The position numbers and the translations under genes are program-made. 5,782 nt of DNA from Candidatus Sulfotelmatobacter sp. Its GTDB lineage: Bacteria; Acidobacteriota; Terriglobia; Terriglobales; Acidobacteriaceae. Under the pieces are notes generated by a model. The model had not been told where the DNA came from. It worked only from the letters and a program-made list of their open reading frames with translations, and made no database searches. The stretch spans positions 1 to 5,782 of the forward strand of contig JASIKQ010000498.1 of assembly GCA_030049565.1 (NCBI GenBank), in the 5' to 3' direction. This document shows positions 1 to 4,933 of this stretch, one piece after another (positions within the stretch are counted from its first letter, which is position 1; the number at the start of each line of letters is the position of its first letter).

Positions 1-118
1 CGAGATGCCGGACCGCATCCGCGCTCAGATCGGAAACCACCAGTTGATGTCCGCCGCGCATAAGGCGGCGCGTCATGTTCGCGCCCATGCGCCCCAGACC
101 GACCATGCCCAGTTGCAT
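1..118 (-). CDS. gnd: 6-phosphogluconate dehydrogenase (decarboxylating), N-terminal part
   Basis: Seen: 39 codons are present, reading leftward from ATG at 118-116, and the gene leaves the window. The start is supported by GGAGAAG just upstream (revcomp of 122-128). The N-terminus [15 protein letters not shown] carries the Rossmann dinucleotide-binding motif GLGRMG (residues 7-12), followed by a basic helix and a second strand ending in D30, the position that usually contacts the cofactor ribose. Known: this start is typical of the short (~300-residue) bacterial 6-phosphogluconate dehydrogenases, which oxidise 6-phosphogluconate to ribulose 5-phosphate and CO2 in the cytoplasm. An acid at the end of strand 2 favours NAD+ over NADP+. 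Context: it follows the tal-pgi and tkt remnants in the same direction, as expected of a pentose-phosphate operon. Alternative: another beta-hydroxyacid dehydrogenase, since only the N-terminus is visible. Confidence 0.85.
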   Translation of the reverse strand, partial: MQLGMVGLGRMGANMTRRLMRGGHQLVVSDLSADAVRHL

Positions 119-201
119 AACTTCTCCTTACCTTAGCGCTTGCGCCGGCGAGACCGCGGTCCGTCCCTTCGCTTCCGCTCGGGACAGCCGGCGCTGCCAT
201 T

Positions 202-667
202 TTACGCGCTGCGGGCGGTTTCGACCGCCGCGGTCAGCGTCGCCAGGCCCGATTCCACTTCTTGCAGATGTACACGCAAGGCGCGCCGTCCCCGCTCGGC
301 CAGCACCTGAAAATCGCCTCGCGCCTGCGCCGCTTTCACCACCCCGAAGGTGTATTTCTGCCCGGGCACAGGCAATTCCACAGCATCGTCGCAGGTGATC
401 TGCAAGAATACACCGGAATTCGGGCCGCCTTTATAGGCCTGCCCGGTGGAGTGCAGAAAACGCGGACCGAAGCCCAGACAAGTCGCGACGCGTTTCGTGT
501 CGCGCACGGCATGGCGGATCGCTTGCAGCTTCGATCAGGGTTTTTAATTTGCCGCTGGTCAGCAGGTCGCGGCGAATGTAATCCAGCCACATCGACTGTC
601 GGTAGCTGAGCAGGGCTCGCAGAGGATTCGTAGCTTTCGCGTTTTCCAGAACTCCCGTAGGCTGCAT
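202..667 (-). pseudogene. tal-pgi: transaldolase/glucose-6-phosphate isomerase fusion, internal deletion plus frameshift
   Basis: Seen: the reading frame from ATG 667 (GGGGAG upstream, 5-nt gap) encodes NPLRALLSYRQSMWLDYIRR and then LTSGKLKTLIE, the normal N-terminus of transaldolase, to codon 46 near base 530. From about base 531 the homology jumps, in another frame, to KLQAIRHAVRDTKRVATC, then LGFGPRFLHSTGQAYKGGPN, VPGQKYTFGVVKAAQ and RRALRVHL, ending at TAA 204-202. This second part is the C-terminal end of the phosphoglucose isomerase half of bifunctional Tal-Pgi proteins. Known: the full fusion is about 930-960 residues and catalyses both the transaldolase step and the glucose-6-P/fructose-6-P isomerisation. 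Inference: about 800 residues are gone. The two frames differ by one (667-507 is not a multiple of 3), so translation from 667 leaves the isomerase frame and stops at 431. The transaldolase lysine and the isomerase active site are lost. It lies 83 bases before gnd and 64 after the tkt stub. Confidence 0.88.
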
Positions 668-731
668 GATGTCTCCCCGAGGAAGCGGCGATATATCTGC
701 CTATGCCTGATCGCAAGATGTGGTTGCCGCA

Positions 732-830
732 TTAGCGGGACGCTTCTGCGATCGTTTGGCGCGCCTCGGCAACCACCGCATCGGCAGTGAAACCAAAAAA
801 TTTGAGCAGGTCTTTCAACGGCGCGCCGAA
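732..830 (-). pseudogene. tkt: transketolase C-terminal stub
   Basis: Seen: reading leftward, bases 830-732 encode FGAPLKDLLKFFGFTADAVV, then AEARQTIAEASR and TAA (734-732). This matches the conserved end of transketolases (FGASAP..LL..FGFT...VV..A). Even here the usual GASAP reads GAP, so the break may lie exactly at this point. Known: transketolase is ~660-700 residues, so only about the last 32 remain and the thiamine-binding and pyrimidine domains are absent. The frame stays open upstream to an ATG at 881-879, giving a 49-codon chimera whose first ~17 residues (MSRLPQRELGTLVAATV) I cannot assign to transketolase or anything else. There is no convincing ribosome binding site before that ATG. 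Context: it is 64 bases upstream of the tal-pgi remnant in the same direction, so tkt was probably the preceding gene of a pentose-phosphate operon. Confidence 0.75.
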
Positions 831-958
831 AACAGTTGCAGCAACGAGTGTACCAAGTTCGCGTTGGGGTAGTCTTGACATCTGTTTATACGTAGTCGCT
901 AAGTTTAAAAAGCGGCATGGGGGACGACCCTATCGGATGCGTACGGCGGTATCCTGAT

Positions 959-989
959 TTGACGCGTGGGCGGTCTTGTTGCATATAAG
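959..989 (+). promoter_or_regulatory. candidate sigma70-type promoter for the first VOC gene
   Basis: TTGACG at 959-964 (5/6 to the -35 consensus) and TATAAG at 984-989 (5/6 to the -10) are separated by 19 bases, slightly long. Transcription would start near 996, leaving a very short leader that begins at the ribosome binding site. The 13-mer GACGCGTGGGCGG (961-973) overlaps the -35 box and spacer and recurs inverted upstream of tolC, so it could be an operator. This is inferred from sequence only. Confidence 0.35.
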
Positions 990-995
990 GAGTAC

Positions 996-1001
996 AAGGA
1001 G
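996..1001 (+). promoter_or_regulatory. ribosome binding site that sets the start of the first VOC gene
   Basis: AAGGAG lies 7 bases before ATG 1009 and selects that codon over the in-frame TTG at 976 and the in-frame ATG at 1027. Confidence 0.75.
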
Positions 1002-1008
1002 AGCCTCT

Positions 1009-1374
1009 ATGAGGGCAAAAGAGAAAATGACCTCGATTGGACGGCCAGTGCCGGAGTTGCCGGTCGCCGATGTCGAGCGCGCACAACAGCATTACAGGGA
1101 CGCACTCGGCTTTGAGATTGGATGGCTTTACCCGGGCAAGGAGATTGGGGCCGTGTCACGCGATAACGTGGGGCCGATATTCTTTCGAAAGAGGAAGCCC
1201 CCTTTCGAGCCTGCCGTTCACTGGGTGTTTGCTGAAGATATCGACGCGTCGTATCAGGAACTGATGTCGTCAGGTGCGAACATCGTGGATCCACTGGAAA
1301 GAAAACCCTGGGGATTGCGGCAGTTCACCGTAAAGGATCTGGATGGGAACCTCTTCTATTTCCACCATGACTAA
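1009..1374 (+). CDS. VOC-superfamily (glyoxalase/bleomycin-resistance type) protein 1
   Basis: Seen: 121 residues, about the usual length for a single-domain VOC protein made of two beta-alpha-beta-beta-beta modules. Module one starts at PVPELPVADVERAQQHYRDA (13-32) and continues LGFEIGW. Module two holds AVHWVFAEDIDASYQELMSS (69-88), then GANIVDPLERKPWGLRQFTV and the C-terminal hallmark KDLDGNLFYF (109-118). ATG 1009 is chosen because of AAGGAG seven bases upstream. Known: family members bind a metal (glyoxalase I, dioxygenases, fosfomycin enzymes) or no metal (bleomycin-binding proteins). Here the position of the last metal glutamate, usually after DGN, is Tyr/Phe, so metal catalysis is doubtful and a ligand-binding role is as likely (inference). 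The substrate cannot be named. It shares the PWGxRxFxVxDxDGNLxxF ending with the second VOC protein, so the two are paralogues of one subfamily. It stands alone on this strand after the tkt breakpoint. Confidence 0.85.
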   Translation: MRAKEKMTSIGRPVPELPVADVERAQQHYRDALGFEIGWLYPGKEIGAVSRDNVGPIFFRKRKPPFEPAVHWVFAEDIDASYQELMSSGANIVDPLERKPWGLRQFTVKDLDGNLFYFHHD

Positions 1375-1476
1375 CCAAAGGCAGCATAACAAGCAGTTGG
1401 AGCGCGCCACTGAAAGGCGGCTGGGGTTAACTTGAGGAGTTTTGGCGCGCGAGTCAGGGTGCGGTGGCCGTTCCTC

Positions 1477-1617
1477 CCCGAATTGAAGCAAAAGGGCGGT
1501 CCGATTCCCGCGAATGACATCTGGATTGCGGCCCTTTGCCGGCAACATTCCCTGCCCTTGCTGAGCCGCGATCGGCATTTCGACCTGGTGCCGGGAATTC
1601 GACGGATCGTTTGGTGA
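1477..1617 (+). pseudogene. vapC: VapC-type PIN-domain ribonuclease toxin, C-terminal stub
   Basis: Seen: the frame reads LKQKGGPIPANDIWIAALCR, then QHSLPLLSRDRHFDLVPGIR and RIVW, stopping at TGA 1615-1617. This is the end of a VapC PIN domain: PxPxNDxWIAA carries the third catalytic acid and the SRDxHFD segment carries the fourth. Known: VapC is ~125-140 residues and needs a first aspartate at the N-terminus plus a glutamate in the middle to cut RNA. Both are absent here; about 47 residues of homology remain. The frame is open upstream only to about 1432 (a possible TTG start), and that part (MRSFGARVRVRWPF) does not look like PIN sequence. No VapB antitoxin is present. Inference: the remnant is inactive. 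Confidence 0.78.
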
Positions 1618-1683
1618 TGAACCAAGACGCGCTGAATTCTCTAACCAAGCGAGCGACAACCCTGCGAACTGAATGTCCATTAT

Positions 1684-1803
1684 CATGGCCCGCATGATCC
1701 GCAAGCACTGGACGCAACTTTCAAGCTCGCGGACGCACAGGAACTTGTAGCGCGCGAGAGGGGTTTCGAAGGATGGCAGGCGCTCAAATCAGGAGCCCAT
1801 GCT
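1684..1803 (+). pseudogene. start-less N-terminal domain remnant in frame with the second VOC gene
   Basis: Seen: upstream of ATG 1804, in the same frame and with no stop in between, the sequence reads HGPHDPQALDATF, then KLADAQELVARERGFEGWQA and LKSGAHA. This resembles the small helical module (L.DAQ..vARe.GF.sW..LK) that commonly precedes VOC domains or stands at the N-terminus of ankyrin-type proteins. The open stretch begins after TAA 1642-1644 and contains no ATG, GTG or TTG before 1804. Inference: the longer ancestral gene has lost its 5' end, and the module is probably no longer translated unless a non-canonical start is used. That the clear domain pattern survives suggests the loss is recent. 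Confidence 0.55.
1791..1795 (+). promoter_or_regulatory. ribosome binding site for the second VOC gene
   Basis: AGGAG ends 8 bases before ATG 1804. It makes that internal methionine a usable start although the homologous frame continues upstream. The site lies inside what was probably coding sequence. Confidence 0.5.
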
Positions 1804-2253
1804 ATGACCCGCCATGCCATGCCCCATCACGATACGCCCCGCGCCGCCGGACAGACTGCAACATGCCCTCCTCTCAATTCAACCGAAGCACAATTATTCG
1901 TTGCCGACATCAAAACGTCGTGCGATTTCTATACCGGTAAGCTCGGCTTCACGGTCGCCCTCGTCTATGGCGATCCGCCATTCTACGGGCAGGTCATCCG
2001 CGACCACGGGCGCCTTAATTTGAGGGTGGTTGGCGAACCCGTGTTCGCGGGCGATGATCGGGAGCGGGAGGGCTTGCTCTCTGCCTCGCTCACCGTCGCT
2101 ACCAAAGACGAGATCAAGCAGCTTTTTTTAAGTTACCAGGCCGCAGGAGTGCGCTTTCATCAAACATTGAAGAAGGAGCCGTGGGGCGCCAGAACTTTCA
2201 TCGTCGTGGATCCCGATGGAAATCTCATTCTCTTCGCCGGCCCGGCCGATTAA
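1804..2253 (+). CDS. VOC-superfamily (glyoxalase/bleomycin-resistance type) protein 2
   Basis: Seen: 149 residues. After a ~25-residue polar leader, the VOC fold starts at AQLFVADIKTSCDFYTGKLG (29-48) and continues with FTVALVYGDPPFYGQV, RLNLRVV, LSASLTVATKDEIKQLFLSY (92-111), GVRFHQTLKKEPWGARTF and VVDPDGNLILFAGPAD at the end. Known: proteins of this pattern are annotated as bleomycin-resistance or glyoxalase-family proteins; few have a proven substrate. H119 and the acidic positions typical of metal sites are only partly kept: the position after DGN is Leu-Ile rather than Glu, as in non-catalytic members (inference). Start: ATG 1804 has AGGAG eight bases upstream, but homology extends in frame before it, so the gene may be 5'-truncated. 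Its C-terminal half resembles VOC protein 1. It ends convergently with the PilZ gene. Confidence 0.85.
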   Translation: MTRHAMPHHDTPRAAGQTATCPPLNSTEAQLFVADIKTSCDFYTGKLGFTVALVYGDPPFYGQVIRDHGRLNLRVVGEPVFAGDDREREGLLSASLTVATKDEIKQLFLSYQAAGVRFHQTLKKEPWGARTFIVVDPDGNLILFAGPAD

Positions 2254-2310
2254 AGGGCTGGCTGAGCCACCGGCCGATAACGGATGGGAGTGGTATTTGA
2301 AACTTACCCC

Positions 2311-2346
2311 CTACCGTTTAGACCTGGAGTTTTTCGCGGACGGTAG
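2311..2346 (+). terminator. possible hairpin between convergent genes
   Basis: CTACCGT (2311-2317) and ACGGTAG (2340-2346) form a perfect 7-bp inverted repeat with a 22-base loop, in the 119-base gap between the stops of VOC 2 and the PilZ gene. It lacks a T-tract on either strand and the loop is long, so termination is only a guess from position. Confidence 0.22.
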
Positions 2347-2372
2347 ATCAATGACGGGACAAACGAGCCAGC

Positions 2373-3050
2373 CTACTTCAGCAATTGCAAATAGCTGCTG
2401 TGACTGGTGGCGGCACGCGTGGTTTCCTGAACATACTTCAGGAACGGTTTGAGGTTTTCTTTTTCCGCCGGATTCATGCCCTCAAAACGGATCCTCACTC
2501 CGTTGGCGGGAGCAACGCGGGTGACCACACCGCTGAGTGCGAGACCTTTTACCCAGATTTTGCCGCTGGCCACCCAAAGTCCGATTTCGACCTTAGAGCC
2601 GCTGGCAATGTGCGCGGCAGTTTCCACCTGGCAGCCCCCCAGGCTGGCATTGGAAAGATTGCCCCATAGGGGTGCGCCGGCCTCATTTACCCGCAGTTCC
2701 ACGGCAACGAAACACTTGATTCTGGGGTGACGGCGGCGATCCTGCCCCCAGTTCGGGCTAAAAATATCGGGTTCAAAGGGAGGCGTTGCCTCGGCCGCCG
2801 TAGCCTTAACCTTCGGCAGAGGTTGATGATTAGCTCCGGAAGACTGCGTGGAGACGCTCGCGACAGCATTCTGCTTGATCTCGCGCATCGCGTCGAGAAG
2901 CGCTTGCTCGCGGTGTTGGGGCGCGGCATCACGGTAAACTTGAAGGAGTTTTCCTACATTTTGTGCGAGGTCGGGATCGGCCAGCAGTTGTGTCCAATCC
3001 GTGCCCATTGCGGGGCTGGGGTTAGAGCAACCATCATTAGAACCGCTCAT
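2373..3050 (-). CDS. PilZ-domain protein, putative cyclic-di-GMP effector
   Basis: Seen: 225 residues from ATG 3050. An N-terminal region of ~100 residues (WTQLLADPDLAQNVGKLLQV then helical LLDAMREIKQNA, followed by a Ser/Pro/Ala-rich linker at about 62-100) precedes a PilZ domain at about 103-208. The c-di-GMP signature is complete: R106-R-H-P-R110 (RxxxR) and N134-A-S-L-G-G139 (D/NxSxxG), followed by the beta-barrel strands GSKVEIGLWV, LALSGVVTRV and GVRIRFEGM. No membrane segment or signal peptide is seen. Known: PilZ proteins bind c-di-GMP and alter motility, secretion or exopolysaccharide output; the target here cannot be told. Start: two GTG codons lie 9 and 12 bases upstream (3059, 3062); ATG 3050 is preferred as the standard codon with a weak GGTGA upstream. 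It is divergent from the efflux operon across a repeat-rich gap. Confidence 0.85.
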   Translation of the reverse strand: MSGSNDGCSNPSPAMGTDWTQLLADPDLAQNVGKLLQVYRDAAPQHREQALLDAMREIKQNAVASVSTQSSGANHQPLPKVKATAAEATPPFEPDIFSPNWGQDRRRHPRIKCFVAVELRVNEAGAPLWGNLSNASLGGCQVETAAHIASGSKVEIGLWVASGKIWVKGLALSGVVTRVAPANGVRIRFEGMNPAEKENLKPFLKYVQETTRAATSHSSYLQLLK

Positions 3051-3119
3051 AGAGATCACCACTAGGGCCTGAAGACAACTTCAACGACCGCAGCACTGTA
3101 TTGTGCCGCAGGTTCAAAA

Positions 3120-3206
3120 TGCCATTGGCGGATCGCCATTAACGCGGAGATCAATAAGTACCGGGCTTCCTCCCAGAGCTTTTACGGATTTGACCGTGCC
3201 ATTGGC
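3120..3206 (+). repeat. direct repeat TGCCATTGGC
   Basis: Two exact 10-base copies (3120-3129 and 3197-3206) lie 77 bases apart upstream of the PilZ gene. The core GCCATTGGC is palindromic except at its central base, as many dimeric repressor sites are. The copies are spaced by about seven helical turns. Confidence 0.4.
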
Positions 3207-3306
3207 CGAATTACAACTTGAAAGCTAACCACTCCGCTAATATGAACTCGCCTCGCGATATCGGGATAACCACCTCTCTTTAGCTACTTCTCCACTCTAT
3301 GGGAGA

Positions 3307-3333
3307 TACCGAAAGAGCCAAAAGTACCGAAAG
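3307..3333 (+). repeat. tandem direct repeat TACCGAAAG
   Basis: Two exact 9-base copies (3307-3315, 3325-3333) have starts 18 bases apart, close to two helical turns; the second is part of the left arm of the bipartite inverted repeat. A third ACCGAAAG lies inverted at 3461-3468. Confidence 0.55.
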
Positions 3334-3468
3334 TAACGCGTGGTTACCTTCCATCTGCGGCCGTGCATGGTTTTTGCATCGTCGCCTATGTCAACCGAAT
3401 CAGTTAGGCGGTAAATCATATTCTCAGTAAAAGTTCGGCGAGAAAGGCCGCCCACGCGTCCTTTCGGT
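3326..3468. repeat. bipartite inverted repeat upstream of tolC
   Basis: The left arm is ACCGAAAG (3326-3333), TA, ACGCGTGG (3336-3343). The right arm, read on the minus strand, is ACCGAAAG (3468-3461), G, ACGCGTGG (3459-3452). Two exact 8-base blocks are thus repeated in inverted orientation, differing only by a 2- versus 1-base spacer, with 108 bases between the arms. The right arm ends 23 bases before the tolC start codon. Possible meanings are paired operator sites with DNA looping, ends of a small element, or a long-range hairpin. Confidence 0.6.
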
Positions 3469-3491
3469 TAAGATTCCTCTAGACCGCAAAG

Positions 3492-4925
3492 ATGCCTGAT
3501 CGCAGCCGCAGCCCTGTCGCTCTAACTTTCTTTTGGTTGCTGGCCGCTGCCGCGCTTTTCTCTCAGAGCTCGGAGCCCGCCCCGTCTATTTCGCTCCCAG
3601 GGTCCCAGAGTCCGTTTCAAGGCAGCCAGCCTGAGGAAAAAGTGACTCCCGAAGTCCTGCAAATAGACTTTCAGGAGGCCATTGATCGCGGCCTGCGCAA
3701 CAATCTCGGCCTGCTGCTCTCGGAGGATCAAACAATCTCCGCTCAAGGACAACGCTGGAAGGAGTTGAGCAACCTATTGCCTAATTTTCAGGCGCAATTG
3801 CAGGAGGACGTTCAGACAGAGAGCCTCACTGCCCTCGGATTCAAAACCAGTCTTTTTCCCTTTCCGCTTCCACGGGTAATTGGGCCGTTCAACTATTTGG
3901 ATGCGCGCGCCTCATTGAGCCAGTCGCTGTTCAACTTCCAGAACCTGGAAAAAGAGAGGGCTGAATCGGAGAATCTAAAGTCGGCGCGGCATAGCTATCA
4001 AGAGGCTCGGGAAGTGGTTGTGCTAGCCGTGGGCAATGCCTACCTGATGGCGATCGCCACAGCTGCCCGCATCGAAGCGGCCCAGGCGGAGGTCAACAAC
4101 GCTCAGGCTCTTTACGACAAAGCGATGGATCAGCTGAAAGCCGGACTGAGCCCGGAGATCGACACCCTGCGCGCAGAGGTCGAGCTCAAGACGCGCCAGC
4201 AGCAACTCATCGCCGCCCGCAACGATTACGCTAAGCAGAAGCTGTCGCTAGCCCGCATCATCGGGCTGGCGCCGGGGCAGCAATTCGTATTGACCGAAAA
4301 AGCTCCCTACCAGGCCTTGACCCCGCTGCCCATCGAGATTTACTTGCAGCGCGCCTATACTTCCCGCCGAGATTTCCTGGCGGCGCAGGCGCAAGTACGG
4401 GCGGCAGAATTTATGCGCAAGGCCGCCACGGCTGGACATTATCCTACGCTCAGCTTCAACGCCAATTATGGCGATATCGGAGTCAATCCCGGCCAGTCGA
4501 ATGGAACCTGGCAAGTGATGGGCGGGATGACCATCCCGATTTTTGCCGGCGGCAAGACCCACAGCGACGTGCTCGAAGCGGAAGCACAACTGAAACAGGC
4601 CCGCTCGCAGTTGGGCAACTTGCGCGGGCAAATCGACTACGAAGTCCGCTCGGCGCTGCTGGATTTGAGTTCGGCTGCCGACCAGGTTGAGGTGGCGCGC
4701 AGCTCCGTAGAATTAGCCGAGCAGTCGCTGGCGCAATCGCGGGATCGCTTCACTGCCGGTGTCACCGATAACTTGGAGGTTGTGCAGGCGCAGCAGTCCG
4801 TCGCCGCCGCTCACGAGAGTTATATTGAAAGCCTCTATGCTCATAACCTGGCGAAAGTCGAACTGGCATACGCCATCGGAGACGCGGAACGGGGAGTGAA
4901 GGCATACTTGAAAGGCGAGCATTAA
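3492..4925 (+). CDS. TolC-family outer membrane efflux channel
   Basis: Seen: 477 residues, normal for the family. A signal peptide covers about residues 1-26 (basic RSR, then LTFFWLLAAAALFSQ) with no lipobox cysteine, so it is not a lipoprotein of the OprM kind. The mature protein has the two-fold internal repeat of outer membrane efflux proteins: repeat one at about 58-265 and repeat two at about 280-470. Matching landmarks are LPNFQA (96-101) versus YPTLSFNANYG (317-327), and LKAGLSPEIDTLRAEVEL (216-233) versus FTAGVTDNLEVVQAQQSV (420-437), each followed by long Ala/Gln-rich helices. Known: such proteins form trimeric barrels with a periplasmic tunnel and export drugs, toxins or peptides. 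Start: ATG 3492 opens the signal peptide, though its upstream AAAG is a poor ribosome site. Its stop is 8 bases before the next gene, a fusion protein partner, so the two form an operon. Confidence 0.92.
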   Translation: MPDRSRSPVALTFFWLLAAAALFSQSSEPAPSISLPGSQSPFQGSQPEEKVTPEVLQIDFQEAIDRGLRNNLGLLLSEDQTISAQGQRWKELSNLLPNFQAQLQEDVQTESLTALGFKTSLFPFPLPRVIGPFNYLDARASLSQSLFNFQNLEKERAESENLKSARHSYQEAREVVVLAVGNAYLMAIATAARIEAAQAEVNNAQALYDKAMDQLKAGLSPEIDTLRAEVELKTRQQQLIAARNDYAKQKLSLARIIGLAPGQQFVLTEKAPYQALTPLPIEIYLQRAYTSRRDFLAAQAQVRAAEFMRKAATAGHYPTLSFNANYGDIGVNPGQSNGTWQVMGGMTIPIFAGGKTHSDVLEAEAQLKQARSQLGNLRGQIDYEVRSALLDLSSAADQVEVARSSVELAEQSLAQSRDRFTAGVTDNLEVVQAQQSVAAAHESYIESLYAHNLAKVELAYAIGDAERGVKAYLKGEH

Positions 4926-4933
4926 AGCAAGCT

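Larger units (their letters stand above)
3051..3491. promoter_or_regulatory. divergent intergenic region between the PilZ gene and tolC
   Basis: These 441 bases hold no convincing coding sequence on either strand. They must carry the promoters of both divergent genes, but I find no good -35/-10 pair. What is visible is a set of short repeats: TGCCATTGGC twice (3120-3129, 3197-3206), TACCGAAAG twice in tandem (3307-3315, 3325-3333), GTAAC-N5-GTTAC (3333-3347) and a bipartite inverted repeat (3326-3343 with 3452-3468). The density suggests regulator binding; no specific regulator can be named. Confidence 0.45.

Noticed and set aside
280..827. Three copies of GGCGCGCC (280-287, 758-765, 820-827)
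   Set aside because: All fall in GC-rich coding remnants at sites explained by Arg/Ala codons; only the one at the tkt breakpoint is mentioned elsewhere.
875..905. Perfect -35 box TTGACA (875-880) on the plus strand
   Set aside because: No -10 better than 3/6 (TAAGTT) lies at an acceptable distance, and a stronger pair exists at 959-989.
1384..1404. Integron attC-like half-site (GCATAACAAGCAGTTGGAGCG) just after VOC 1
   Set aside because: Cassette-like cargo is nearby, but no matching complementary half with GTTATGC-type end is found downstream, and no integrase is present.
1367..1435. 22-codon frame overlapping the VOC 1 stop (MTNQRQHNKQLERATERRLG...)
   Set aside because: Too short, with no ribosome site of its own and no recognisable family; likely chance.
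1270..1704. Antisense frame across the VapC stub (144 residues)
   Set aside because: No motif is recognisable, and the plus strand carries PIN and VOC homology over the same bases.
3363..3378. Sigma54-like site GTGCATGGTTTTTGCA before tolC
   Set aside because: The TTGCA element fits, but the essential GG of the -24 element reads TG, so the site is incomplete.
3326..3468. Interpretation of the inverted repeat as a transposon-derived MITE
   Set aside because: No target-site duplication is visible at the outer ends and no second copy exists in the window, so it is kept as an unexplained repeat.
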